Shown here piece after piece: positions 8,952 to 17,573 of a DNA stretch of 47,322 nt. This DNA is from JAHBNG01 sp039028975 (lineage in GTDB: Bacteria; Chloroflexota; Anaerolineae; Caldilineales; Caldilineaceae). The translations under genes and the position numbers were made by a program. The stretch is taken from assembly GCA_039028975.1 (NCBI GenBank), contig JBCCHB010000135.1:1-47322 (forward strand), given 5' to 3'. The notes under the pieces were generated by a model that was not told where the DNA came from, made no database searches, and was given only the letters and a program-made list of their open reading frames with translations. Each line of letters starts with the position of its first letter. The stretch's first letter is position 1.

Positions 8952-8974
8952 ATATTTGCAAGGACATTCATCAA

Positions 8975-11578
8975 TTGTCAGACCAATCATCAAATTCATT
9001 GCCAAATCAATCTATCAATCAGCACCAGACCCCTTGGGCCTCTGAGTCACCTGGCTCTCCTGCTCCCTACCCAAAGGCACAGTCCTCATCCTCTCGGCTT
9101 TGGTGGAGACGATGGATTATGTTCCTGTTGCTTATTTGGGTAGTCACTGTCTCTTGGATGGCTCAGCTTATGGGATGGAGCGGAGATCTGACGGGAATGT
9201 TACCAGAGGATCCAAATAGTGCAGTCTGGGCCTCGTTAGTTCAAGCAGTTCTGCTCTTGATTCCTCTGGGGATTGGGGCACGCGCCTGGAAAATGGTGCG
9301 ATACCGAGCCATGACGACTAGTTGGCTGGCGGCTTCAGGGTTCGTGCTGCTTTTGGCCCCTACCCGTCTTTTCCCTCTGGCCGAACCTCAATGGGTGCTG
9401 CTTTGCCAGATTCTGCTCACCAGCCTGTATGGGTGGCTCATACAGAGATGGATTTTGCCCTACCCCCTCCAAAAGCCTGAGCAGAGGGGCGAATACTCAA
9501 TGCGGCGGTCGAATCGCTGGCCAGGGTTGCCTTGGGCGCTGGTATGGGGCGCGCTCTGTGCCTATCCTTGGGTGGTAGTGGGCAGTGTGGGATCCCCATT
9601 GGATCTCCTGCTCAATCTGGCCCTGGGTCTTCTGGCAGGATGGGTTGCCTCTCTACTCATAAACCGTATCTGGCTGCGCTCATTGGCGGTGGATTCACGC
9701 GGTTTAGGACGGGATGGACTGACAGGTGGTTTTGTCATTGGAACAACCTTGCTAATTCTCTCCAGCGGGCTGAGCTTAAATGGCGTACAGCTCCTATTGA
9801 TGTTGGCCCTCTCTGCGGTAGGGTGGTTGCTTCTTGTGGCTGCGGATACCCATACACCTCATGTGGCAGGTCGCTCGTCGGGTCCAGGTTGGTTGGTGGG
9901 GAGCATCTGCGCCGTGATTCTGATCTTTAGCGATACTGATGGAACCATTCTCCAAGCGGTAGATGGGCTGTTAGGTCACTACTTTGCTGCGGCTGGTCTG
10001 GTGGTTGTCACAGGACTTGTTGGCGGGTTTGTGATGCTGATCCTGCGTCGTCCCCTGGCTCGAACAGTGGCATCACCAACGCTTCTGCTGGCCGGGCTTG
10101 CCCTTTGGCTTACAGGGGGACTTGTCTATCATTTAGCGGGTCAGTCAGGATTTTATGGTGATAGCCTCTTTGTCGTAATGACGAGACAAGCGGACGTTTC
10201 CCAGGCTGCTACCATGAGCGATTATGATGATCGGCGGCGTTATGTGTACGATACCCTGGTTAACCACGCTAACGAGAGCCAGGCCGATCTGCGATCCAGC
10301 TTAGAGCAGCTAAACGTTGAATACACGCCCTACTATCTGGTCAATGCCTTGGAGGTTCGAGGGGGGCTGTTGATGCGTCTTTGGCTCAACAGACGAGCGG
10401 ATGTGGACAGAATTATGCCTAGCCCGGCGCTGCGCCCCCTCTTTCAAGCCCAAGAATCAGCCCAAGGGACCCAGCCTGCACCGGCTGGCCCCGAATGGAA
10501 TCTAACCAACCTGGGTGCCGACCGGGTCTGGGCTGACTTTGACATACGAGGAGCGGGTATCGTCATTGGGCAATCCGATTCGGGTGTTCAGTTTGATCAT
10601 GCGGAAGTGATCGACAGTTATCGAGGGCGCAGCGGCGACCACGACTACAATTGGTTTGATCCGTGGAACCAAAGTCTGGAGCCAAGTGACGTCAGCGGCC
10701 ACGGTACCCACACCTTGGGATCAATCGTGGGGAATTTGGTGGGTGTGGCGCCTGATGCGGAGTGGATTGGCTGCGCCAATCTGCACCGGAATTTGGGTAA
10801 CCCTGGCTTCTACCTGGATTGTATGCAATTTATGTTGGCTCCCTTTCCCATCGGTGGTGATCCGCTACTCGATGGCGATCCAAACCGGTCGGCCCACGTC
10901 CTCAATAACTCGTGGGGGTGCCCCCAAGACTTTGAGGGATGTGATCCAGAATCGCTCCGCCCTGGGGTCGCGGCCTTACGAGCGGCAGGCATCTTTGTGG
11001 TGGCTTCGGCAGGTAACTCGGGACCAGATTGCAGTACCATTACAGACAGCATTGCCATCTATGATGAGGTCTTTTCGGTGGGCGCTGTGGATGTTGTGAA
11101 TGATCTGGCCCCCTTTAGCAGCACAGGACCGGTTACTGTTGATGGCAGTGAACGCATGAAGCCGGATATTGTGGCCCCGGGTGTGGATGTTCTCTCTGCC
11201 TATCCCAATGGTACCTATGAAGTAGCCAGTGGCACCTCTATGGCAGGACCTCACGTGGCTGGGGTGGTGGCGTTGCTCTGGTCGGCCAACCCGGCCCTTA
11301 TCGGCGACATTGAGCGGACCGAAAAGATTCTCGTTGAGACGGCCCGACCCTTTACTGGCACCCTTGGCTCAATGATTCCGGAGGATATAGCCGAAGGGAT
11401 AGAAGATGAGGAGATTCCCCCATTCGTTCAAATACTGCTCCCCAGTGAGATGCCTGAGGGAGCCTGTATCGGTGAGATTGATCTGGCTTCCATACCGAAC
11501 AATGTTGCAGGCTTCGGCGTCATCGATGCCTACGCCGCAGTGGAGATGGCCACCCTGGAGATGACCAAGCTAGAATAG
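8975..11578 (+). CDS. Polytopic membrane-anchored subtilisin-like (S8) serine peptidase
   Basis: About 867 residues. The N-terminal half has roughly ten hydrophobic segments (from FLLLIWVVTVSW to GLVYHLAGQ), then a propeptide-like stretch (TRQADVSQAATMSDYDD...). The subtilase domain follows: Asp in GQSDSGVQ near 533, His in SGHGTHT near 574, the oxyanion Asn in SAGNSGPD, and Ser in GTSMAGPHVAG near 754, so the triad is complete. The catalytic domain should lie outside the membrane. The open frame extends to a TTG at 8897, inside repeat copy A. The TTG at 8975, preceded by AAGGAC, is preferred; an ATG at 9119 is another candidate. It converges with the next gene, with only 8 bases between the stops. 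Confidence 0.88.
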   Translation: MSDQSSNSLPNQSINQHQTPWASESPGSPAPYPKAQSSSSRLWWRRWIMFLLLIWVVTVSWMAQLMGWSGDLTGMLPEDPNSAVWASLVQAVLLLIPLGIGARAWKMVRYRAMTTSWLAASGFVLLLAPTRLFPLAEPQWVLLCQILLTSLYGWLIQRWILPYPLQKPEQRGEYSMRRSNRWPGLPWALVWGALCAYPWVVVGSVGSPLDLLLNLALGLLAGWVASLLINRIWLRSLAVDSRGLGRDGLTGGFVIGTTLLILSSGLSLNGVQLLLMLALSAVGWLLLVAADTHTPHVAGRSSGPGWLVGSICAVILIFSDTDGTILQAVDGLLGHYFAAAGLVVVTGLVGGFVMLILRRPLARTVASPTLLLAGLALWLTGGLVYHLAGQSGFYGDSLFVVMTRQADVSQAATMSDYDDRRRYVYDTLVNHANESQADLRSSLEQLNVEYTPYYLVNALEVRGGLLMRLWLNRRADVDRIMPSPALRPLFQAQESAQGTQPAPAGPEWNLTNLGADRVWADFDIRGAGIVIGQSDSGVQFDHAEVIDSYRGRSGDHDYNWFDPWNQSLEPSDVSGHGTHTLGSIVGNLVGVAPDAEWIGCANLHRNLGNPGFYLDCMQFMLAPFPIGGDPLLDGDPNRSAHVLNNSWGCPQDFEGCDPESLRPGVAALRAAGIFVVASAGNSGPDCSTITDSIAIYDEVFSVGAVDVVNDLAPFSSTGPVTVDGSERMKPDIVAPGVDVLSAYPNGTYEVASGTSMAGPHVAGVVALLWSANPALIGDIERTEKILVETARPFTGTLGSMIPEDIAEGIEDEEIPPFVQILLPSEMPEGACIGEIDLASIPNNVAGFGVIDAYAAVEMATLEMTKLE

Positions 11579-11592
11579 ACTGTTCTCTAGCT
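11568..11592. terminator. Short hairpin between convergent genes
   Basis: AGCTAGA (11568-11574) pairs perfectly with TCTAGCT (11586-11592) across the two convergent stop codons. There is no U-tract on either strand, so a terminator role is uncertain. Confidence 0.3.
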
Positions 11593-12792
11593 CATGGCCG
11601 CCTTCAGTGCATCAACCCCTTCTAACTCAACATCGTGAACATGCTGCACCGCGGTGGCAATCTGCTGCTGCAACTCGCTCACTTCATCTTCGGTGAGAGG
11701 GAAATCATTGTCCATGGTTTGGCGGATGGTGCCCAGTCGCTCGTTGATCTGGTTGATCTGGGTCAGTGCATCACCACCTTTATCAAAAAAGAGCTGGCGT
11801 TTTTGCGTGAGTAACTCTCGGCTTTTGCCTAGCAGTGGGATTTCAGCAGGAAGAAGGGTACGTCCCAATTCTTGCCAGGCTTCTGCGCTGCTGCGAAAGC
11901 ATTTAGCCGCTTTACTCAAGGCTGGCTTTTCCAGTAGAATCTGGGCCTCATCTAAAAAATCCGCATAAAGGAGACGGTCGCCATCTCCCAAAATGCCAGT
12001 TGCCCCCATGTGATCAAAGGCACTGGTGAGACCAGCGTAGAATTTACCCCCCGCCGGAAACTCTTTGGCCCAGCTTAGTCGCTGATTCGGTTTGGTGAGC
12101 AGATCCATCCAATGATTATAGGCAGCAAAGCCAAAGTTCTTCTTGGAGCCTTTAGGCGGCTTTTCAGTAAAGAGATTGATACAATCCCAGATGCCCGCTG
12201 AGACTGCTGCGGTTAGCTTCTCTGGATCAGGCTGATCTAAGGTAATCAGACGGAACTTGTCTTTCTTGACTCGCGCCCGGGCCGTCATCAGCTCCTCTGT
12301 TGTGACGGTAAGGGGAACACTCGAACGATCGGCGATCCAGACTTGATCCGCCTCTTCATCATAGCCGTAGACCAAGAGCGGCATCATGCCCCACATCCCT
12401 TCATCGTACTTCATGGCATTGTAAGGCATGGACCACATGTCAGCCCAGACCATGGCTGGCATCCCGTCCGCTAATGTATCTACCAAATTGGCCACGCCCT
12501 TCTCTGGCGTGGACGTTTGGCGTATCTCCTGGACCACACCCAGCCTAGAGAGCATTGTCTCTAGCGGGTTAAAGGTATTTCGAGTCAGGAGGGCTACATG
12601 GGGATCGTATCCTTTGTAGGCAAAGGAAAAGTAACCAAAGACGATCCCCCCACTGACGCCTAAGAGCAGCGCTTCTGAGTAGGGTTGGTTGGTGTGGGGA
12701 GCCTTGGCATTGGTATAGGCATAGTAGTTGTGAACGGTGCCGGTTTCGTGGTGACGTCCGGCGAAGTAGTTGTAATTGGTTAGTTTTGGCAT
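11587..12792 (-). CDS. BtrH N-terminal-domain protein (butirosin biosynthesis H-like)
   Basis: About 401 residues. The N-terminus, with GRHHETGT at 12-19 then SEALLLGVSGGIVFGYFSF, follows the BtrH_N pattern of a papain/C39-like fold. The middle, WIADRSSVPLTVTTEELMTARARVKKDKF, fits the usual second part, and the C-terminal third is helical. BtrH-type proteins transfer or cleave acyl groups with a Cys at the position that is His15 here (family HCET, here HHET), so this member may be inactive or use another chemistry. The start at 12792 matches the family N-terminus and has GAGAA upstream; the ATG at 12840 would add 16 residues. Its substrate is unknown. Confidence 0.8.
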   Translation of the reverse strand: MPKLTNYNYFAGRHHETGTVHNYYAYTNAKAPHTNQPYSEALLLGVSGGIVFGYFSFAYKGYDPHVALLTRNTFNPLETMLSRLGVVQEIRQTSTPEKGVANLVDTLADGMPAMVWADMWSMPYNAMKYDEGMWGMMPLLVYGYDEEADQVWIADRSSVPLTVTTEELMTARARVKKDKFRLITLDQPDPEKLTAAVSAGIWDCINLFTEKPPKGSKKNFGFAAYNHWMDLLTKPNQRLSWAKEFPAGGKFYAGLTSAFDHMGATGILGDGDRLLYADFLDEAQILLEKPALSKAAKCFRSSAEAWQELGRTLLPAEIPLLGKSRELLTQKRQLFFDKGGDALTQINQINERLGTIRQTMDNDFPLTEDEVSELQQQIATAVQHVHDVELEGVDALKAAMS

Positions 12793-12904
12793 GTTGGGTT
12801 CTCGTTTATCTATAATGAGTTTGGATACATCTTCATTCACAAATCACAATACAACGAGTGTAACCCAAAATCGGGCGGGATGGGGAAAAGAGAGACATAC
12901 TATG

Positions 12905-12975
12905 GCAATAAGCAATAAGCAATAAGCAATAAGCAATAAGCAATAAGCAATAAGCAATAAGCAATAAGCAATAAG
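12905..12975. repeat. Simple sequence repeat, (GCAATAA)10
   Basis: Ten uninterrupted copies of the 7-bp unit GCAATAA run from 12905 to 12974, followed by one more G. It is 113 bases upstream of the BtrH-like start (12792) and outside any gene. Perfect arrays like this change copy number easily. Confidence 0.97.
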
Positions 12976-13233
12976 AGGGTACACATTTTTCGCGCCCTGA
13001 TATCCAAAACCAAAATTAAGTCATCCTCTTTTTGTATGAGGAAAACCCGAATACCATTTATCTTGATTCTGTAGCGACCTTTTAACTATCTTTGGAGTTC
13101 CTCAAGAACTACTAAACCTTGATTGTGAGAGGAGTATTAATCACGCCGTTCTCTCTATTATCTAGAGTGTATTCGACATGATATGTAGCGGGATTATGTG
13201 GTACTAACAAACAAACCAAATACAGTGTCTAAG

Positions 13234-13316
13234 TAGGTCGGGTGGGAGTCGAACCCACACGAGTGTTACCTCGGAGGATTTTAAGTCCTCTGCGTCTGCC
13301 ATTCCGCCACCGACCC
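13234..13316 (-). tRNA. trnL: tRNA-Leu (anticodon UAA)
   Basis: On the minus strand a full cloverleaf is visible. The acceptor stem GGGTCGG pairs with CCGACCT (one G-U). The D-arm begins TGGCGGAATGG. The anticodon stem GAGGA/TCCTC encloses the loop CTTAAAA, giving UAA. A long variable arm (CGAGGTAACACTCG) and the T-arm GTGGGTTCGACTCCCAC follow. The long variable arm supports a class II leucine tRNA. The CCA end is not encoded. Confidence 0.97.
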
Positions 13317-13438
13317 ACTTTTGCCTCAGAGTCATCTATTTGATCCGATTTGAGACATTGGGAAATTATACCACATATTATCATTAATCAGTCAAAAGTT
13401 AGGCACCCAAAGCACCAAGAAGCGAGGACCTTAGCAAC

Positions 13439-14281
13439 CTACCCAAGGAAGGGAAAAAGCTGTTGGATTCGTTCTGGGGTAAGGGGGGTCCCATATTCAC
13501 ACGCTTCAAATGCTTCAGCATATTGGATTTGTGCGGCTCGCTCTGTGCCGTAGAAGTGCGCCAACTTCTCTGGATATAGCTCGGCTACCCGACGAAGATG
13601 CCCCTTGCGGAACTCTGCTAACCACTTTCGTCGTTCATCGTCAGAGCTAGGTACTTCTGCTTCATATTGCCCATTGTATGGTAACCACTCATACATCTGG
13701 GATTCGTGACAGTGCAGTGCATCCAGCTTCTGCTCAATCACCTCATCGATATTCACCACAACATCTGGCGAAAAGGGCGTCGGTTTCTGAAAGTGGTCCC
13801 ATGTATACATAATCACTGGCATGGTTCGCAAGTGAGGCACGTGAGAGACGACATTTGGGACCGTCACCATGTATGAAGCATCTTGAACGAGCTGAGACGC
13901 ATACCGATGATCGGGATGATAATCATTGGGGCGGTGAACTAAAACGAGATCGGGTTTGGTATTGCGCATAATCTCGATGACCGTGTTTCGATTTTCCAGC
14001 GTTGGCAACAGAGCACCATCATGGATATCCAGGGTGAGGTACTCAGCGCCCAGGCAAGCCCCAGCGGCTGCCGCTTCCCTACGTCGTCGCCAGGCCAAGG
14101 GCGCACCGCCTATCTCATGATGTCCGGCATCACCACTGGTTAAGCTAATCATCTTGACAGCGTGGCCCATTCGGGCATAGATCGCTGCCAAACCACCCGC
14201 GGATATATCCGGATCATCTGGGTGTGCGCCAAAGACCAGAAGCTGTAGCGGCTTGGTCTGTTGCGTTGTCTTTTTATCCAT
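13439..14281 (-). CDS. PIG-L / LmbE-family deacetylase
   Basis: 280 residues. The zinc motif AHPDD is at about 19-23 (LLVFGAHPDDPDISAGG), and the distal HRPNDYHPDHRYAS segment carries the remaining metal His. These enzymes remove acetyl groups from N-acetylglucosamine-type sugars, or act in bacillithiol/mycothiol-like synthesis and sugar catabolism. The exact substrate is not readable. A near-perfect AAGGAGG precedes the ATG. The gene stands alone, with a 706-base non-coding gap upstream of its start and tRNA-Leu downstream. Confidence 0.92.
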   Translation of the reverse strand: MDKKTTQQTKPLQLLVFGAHPDDPDISAGGLAAIYARMGHAVKMISLTSGDAGHHEIGGAPLAWRRRREAAAAGACLGAEYLTLDIHDGALLPTLENRNTVIEIMRNTKPDLVLVHRPNDYHPDHRYASQLVQDASYMVTVPNVVSHVPHLRTMPVIMYTWDHFQKPTPFSPDVVVNIDEVIEQKLDALHCHESQMYEWLPYNGQYEAEVPSSDDERRKWLAEFRKGHLRRVAELYPEKLAHFYGTERAAQIQYAEAFEACEYGTPLTPERIQQLFPFLG

Positions 14282-14987
14282 TGTAGGCCTCCTTCTTTAC
14301 TTTGCTTTGACACAGATGAATATGAACCCTTTTAGATTGTGCGTAGGGAAATTGTCGGGTAGTGATGGTTTGCCACGATCCTATGATCTGTGGTAAATTT
14401 GCGCAGTCGTTCTTTTCACATATCATCTTGTTTGCTTCCCGATGTACTTCGACATCGCCTGAATGGCTCAATGTTGTCTACTAGTCTAATTTCCACTCCG
14501 GGCTGGTATATTTTGCCGTTCATTATCCACCGTTCAATTAAGTTATACTCAAAATCATTAAGTTAGTGAAGACTGCGATGTACGGTATCCTGGATTCCGT
14601 TCTGCTAACTAGATCCTTCATCGTGCGTTGCAGGCGGAAATGCTAAACTTCATGACATTGAATTCTGGCGAGGAAAGACCGAACCTTTTCTGGCCATCCA
14701 TAACGTGCAGTTAGGTTTTCTATGTTGTCCGAATTTTGGCTAGCTCTCATCCAAATCGTACATTATCGCGCATGCTCGTGAAAATTTGGAATTTCTGTTC
14801 TATGGCAGTCGATTTGAAGGTAGGTGCTTTCTGAAGGCTTTTTGAACGTTGCAATTTTACTGAGTATAGCTGAGAGTACTACACCTGTGTAAAACAAGCC
14901 ATTTCCATCTACAGCAGTACTGAGTTTAATGTATACTGTTCCCACACGTGATAGATAACATCACGCAGATAAGAAGAGAGGCAAGAG
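14282..14987. other. Long intergenic region between divergent genes
   Basis: About 700 bases separate the PIG-L gene (minus) and the DUF4332 gene (plus). The short open frames in it have no domain signs or ribosome sites and are not called. A TATACT box at 14932-14937 could serve the DUF4332 gene, though no -35 is evident. A stretch at 14663-14703 (TTCTGGCG ... CTTTTCTGGCCATCC) partly resembles an end of repeat family 4 but is not a clear copy. Confidence 0.5.
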
Positions 14988-15389
14988 ATGACAATCAAGT
15001 TTAGTAAACTGCAAGGTGTGGATCCCGCAGTGGCCCAGGCGTTGAAAGGGGCGGGGCTTGATAGTTCTGAACAATTGATTGCAGTCGCATCTACACCCCA
15101 CGAACGCCGAGACTTGTCCAAGAGACTTGGCATCTCTGAGAAGATATTGCTCGATCTGGTGAATCGAGCAGATATTGCTCGTATTGAGGGCATCGGCAAG
15201 ATTTATTCTGATCTGTTAGAGTTTGCTGGTGTAGATACCATTGCAGAGTTAAGTAATCGAAACCATCGCAATCTTCATGCGAAAATCAAAGAAGTTGCAG
15301 AAAAACATCACGTTCGTCGTACACCCAATCCAGCAACCGTTGAAGATTGGGTAGAACAGGCAAAAGAGTTAGGCAAAAGTATTTCGTAG
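14988..15389 (+). CDS. DUF4332 helix-hairpin-helix protein
   Basis: 133 residues, without a signal peptide. The pattern has two helix-hairpin-helix-like units: LQGVDPAVAQALKGAGLDS and ISEKILLDLVNRADIARI, then IEGIGKIYSDLLEFAGVDTIAEL. This matches DUF4332, in which the GIG-type hairpins resemble non-specific DNA-binding HhH motifs, but no activity is known. AGAGG lies 5-9 bases before the ATG. It appears to be a single-gene unit; the Nudix gene begins 208 bases later on the same strand. Confidence 0.88.
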   Translation: MTIKFSKLQGVDPAVAQALKGAGLDSSEQLIAVASTPHERRDLSKRLGISEKILLDLVNRADIARIEGIGKIYSDLLEFAGVDTIAELSNRNHRNLHAKIKEVAEKHHVRRTPNPATVEDWVEQAKELGKSIS

Positions 15390-15597
15390 TAGTTTTTCAT
15401 GGATCAAGATGCTCCACGGAGGATGAAAATGCTCCTGCTAATCCATCTGAACCCGTCTCCTATTTTCAGGAAAGTTGTTTCGGAATGCGAATTAATCAAG
15501 TTGCGCAGTGGTGTTAGCGTCCTCTGATGTGGCCCTGCAAAATATATTAATTACTGAGTATTCGATCCTTAGCCATACCACAATTTAGGATTCGCTG

Positions 15598-16056
15598 ATG
15601 AAGCTTGGAACCCTCTGCTATATTCGACATAATAACCAAACACTGATGCTGCACCGCATAACCAAAGAAGGAGACATGCATCAGGGAAAGTGGAACGGAT
15701 TAGGTGGAAAGGTAGAGAATGGTGAATCCCCTGAGGCATGTGCTCAGCGAGAGATTCATGAAGAGAGTGGACTATGGGTAAGCGACTTAAAGATGCGCGG
15801 GGTGCTTACTTTCCCAGCCTTTGATGGTTTGGAAGATTGGTATGTCTTCGTCTTCACCGGTACCCAATTTAGGGGGGAACTCATCGATTCAGACGAAGGC
15901 GTTCTGGCATGGATCGACGATGATGAGCTTCTCGATCTACATCTTTGGGCAGGGGACAAAATTTTTATCCCCTGGCTAGAGCAAGATGCTTTCTTCTCTG
16001 GCACATTTGAATATTCCGATGGCAAGTTAGTGGACCATCGGGTCGTTTTTTATTAG
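15598..16056 (+). CDS. Nudix hydrolase (MutT/MTH1-like)
   Basis: 152 residues with a perfect Nudix box (Gx5Ex7REUxEExGU) beginning at GKVENGESPEACAQREIHEE, residues about 37-59. The preceding HQGKWNGLGGK and the overall length resemble 8-oxo-dGTP diphosphatases of the MTH1 type, which clean oxidised nucleotides from the pool. The substrate is inferred from similarity. AGGA sits 8 bases before the ATG. Its stop overlaps the convergent M20 peptidase stop by 4 bases. Confidence 0.92.
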   Translation: MKLGTLCYIRHNNQTLMLHRITKEGDMHQGKWNGLGGKVENGESPEACAQREIHEESGLWVSDLKMRGVLTFPAFDGLEDWYVFVFTGTQFRGELIDSDEGVLAWIDDDELLDLHLWAGDKIFIPWLEQDAFFSGTFEYSDGKLVDHRVVFY

Positions 16057-17228
16057 ATGGTTGAATCAGCTATCGCCACCGCCAACCGACAGGCCCTATC
16101 AAAATCTACCAGGTCAATCCATTCATCTGGCTTGTGAACATCGCGCTGGCCGGCACCAATCGTAACAGCGGGGATGCCGTGGGCCACGATCCAATTAGCG
16201 TCCATACCGCCATTGTTGGAGACCAGCTTGGCGTCCATGTCGCAGGCTTGGGCTGCACTCAACAAACGTTGAACGGTTGGCTCATTTTCATCCAGCGCAA
16301 ATGATTCATAGGCTGGCCCCGGCCCAAACGCCACTGAACCATGCTGCCCGTTCTGATTGGTCAGGCGTTGAGCGGCGCTGGTAAACGCCTCTTTCCACCG
16401 AGCCACAATCTGCTGCCGGAAGGTTGAGCTGTGCGAACGGGCCTCGGCTAGAATGTTCAAGTCTGGCATAACCACATTGCTACCTTGCCCACCTTGGACA
16501 ATACCGACATTGGCCGACCCTAAGCCCTCTGCCCGATCAATGTGCCCGTGCCAACCGTTACTGTCTAGTTCAGCAATGGCGTGGGCGGCAATCACTGCGG
16601 CAGAGAGGCCATCCGCCGGGCGAGAACCCGCATGAGAAGCGATACCACTTAAATCAATGGTAAAACGCTCCGTGCCAGTCACGGCGGTAACAAATTGCTC
16701 TGCGTATCCACCGTCCCAGTTAAAGCACATAGTTGGCACCGGCTCACCAAGCAGAGATAGATCCAACCCCCTTGCACCCACTAGACCCACTTCTTCCTGG
16801 ACAAAAAAGACCAGTGTGATGGGTGGATGATCACCATGACGCTTAAGCAATTCCCGAGTTAGATGAAGCAAAACTGCGCAGCCCAGGCGGTTGTCACCAC
16901 CCAGGGCGCACCCTTCTGCGTCGTTGACAATGCGATTCTCTTCTCGTTCCAGCCGCGGTTGACAACCGACTGCGATAGGGACTGTATCCATATGGGTACT
17001 AAACATCAGGCGCGGTTGGTCTGTACGCCCTTGGATCTGCACAATCATGTTCCCAACTTCACCCCCGTACTCGCTTTGGGTGTGAGCATGGTCATGGGTG
17101 ATTTGGCCATCAGGTATCCCCATACTGACTAGTTTCTGGCGTATGGTACTCGCTACATTCGCTTCCTTAGCAGGTGGTCCTTCAATAGGTAGCAGATCCA
17201 TAAGATCGGCAATGGCTTGTTCAGTCAT
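16053..17228 (-). CDS. M20-family metallopeptidase (PepT/ArgE-like)
   Basis: 391 residues. The dinuclear zinc ligands and catalytic acids of M20 are visible: STHMDTV (His and catalytic Asp), GGDNRLG (bridging Asp), VQEEVGLVGARG (catalytic Glu and ligand Glu), the later Asp in NWDGG, and a C-terminal His in RDVHKPDEWI. The dimerisation/lid domain lies in the middle (ERFTIDLSGIASHAGSRPADG). The best match by memory is the tripeptidase T-like branch, cytoplasmic and acting on small peptides. AAGGA precedes the ATG. It is monocistronic and converges on the Nudix gene. Confidence 0.92.
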   Translation of the reverse strand: MTEQAIADLMDLLPIEGPPAKEANVASTIRQKLVSMGIPDGQITHDHAHTQSEYGGEVGNMIVQIQGRTDQPRLMFSTHMDTVPIAVGCQPRLEREENRIVNDAEGCALGGDNRLGCAVLLHLTRELLKRHGDHPPITLVFFVQEEVGLVGARGLDLSLLGEPVPTMCFNWDGGYAEQFVTAVTGTERFTIDLSGIASHAGSRPADGLSAAVIAAHAIAELDSNGWHGHIDRAEGLGSANVGIVQGGQGSNVVMPDLNILAEARSHSSTFRQQIVARWKEAFTSAAQRLTNQNGQHGSVAFGPGPAYESFALDENEPTVQRLLSAAQACDMDAKLVSNNGGMDANWIVAHGIPAVTIGAGQRDVHKPDEWIDLVDFDRACRLAVAIADSTI

Positions 17229-17465
17229 TTTGGTTATCCTTATGTGGTGGATAGATTGTAATTCGTAAGTTTTGTAATAGTAAATCTACCAACGATAATT
17301 TGCCAATCATACCATGATGATGAATGGAAAAATAGACAATTTATAGGAGCAGACACGCCTTGTGTTGCTCCCGATATGTAGCGTCGTATGGAAGATGTCC
17401 TTGCATCACTGGCGTGGCGGGTATGAGAGTAATAGGTATGGTATAATTCTTCTAAGGATCGCAAC

Positions 17466-17548
17466 GTAAATGAAATTCACTATCAGATCTTCCAGGGGCG
17501 ACCCTTGGAAGCGTAATGACAGGGTCTAAGCTTCGGATTTCATTTAAC
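17466..17548. repeat. Nested inverted repeat upstream of DUF1800 gene
   Basis: The outer arms are GTAAATGAAAT (17466-17476) and ATTTCATTTAAC (17537-17548), differing by one bulged base. Inside is a hairpin, CTTCCAGGGG (17489-17498) with CCCTTGGAAG (17502-17511), mostly paired. It ends 25 bases before the DUF1800 start codon, so it may form structure in the leader of that message, or it may be another palindromic intergenic element. Confidence 0.6.
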
Positions 17549-17573
17549 TCTGATTTCTAGGGAGACAGAATCG

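Noticed and set aside
8897..8974. TTG at 8897 as the subtilase start
   Set aside because: It lies inside a MITE-like repeat and has no ribosome site; the TTG at 8975 has AAGGAC upstream.
14274..14945. Minus-strand open frames in the 14.3-14.9 kb gap
   Set aside because: No ribosome sites, domain motifs or codon pattern; probably chance.
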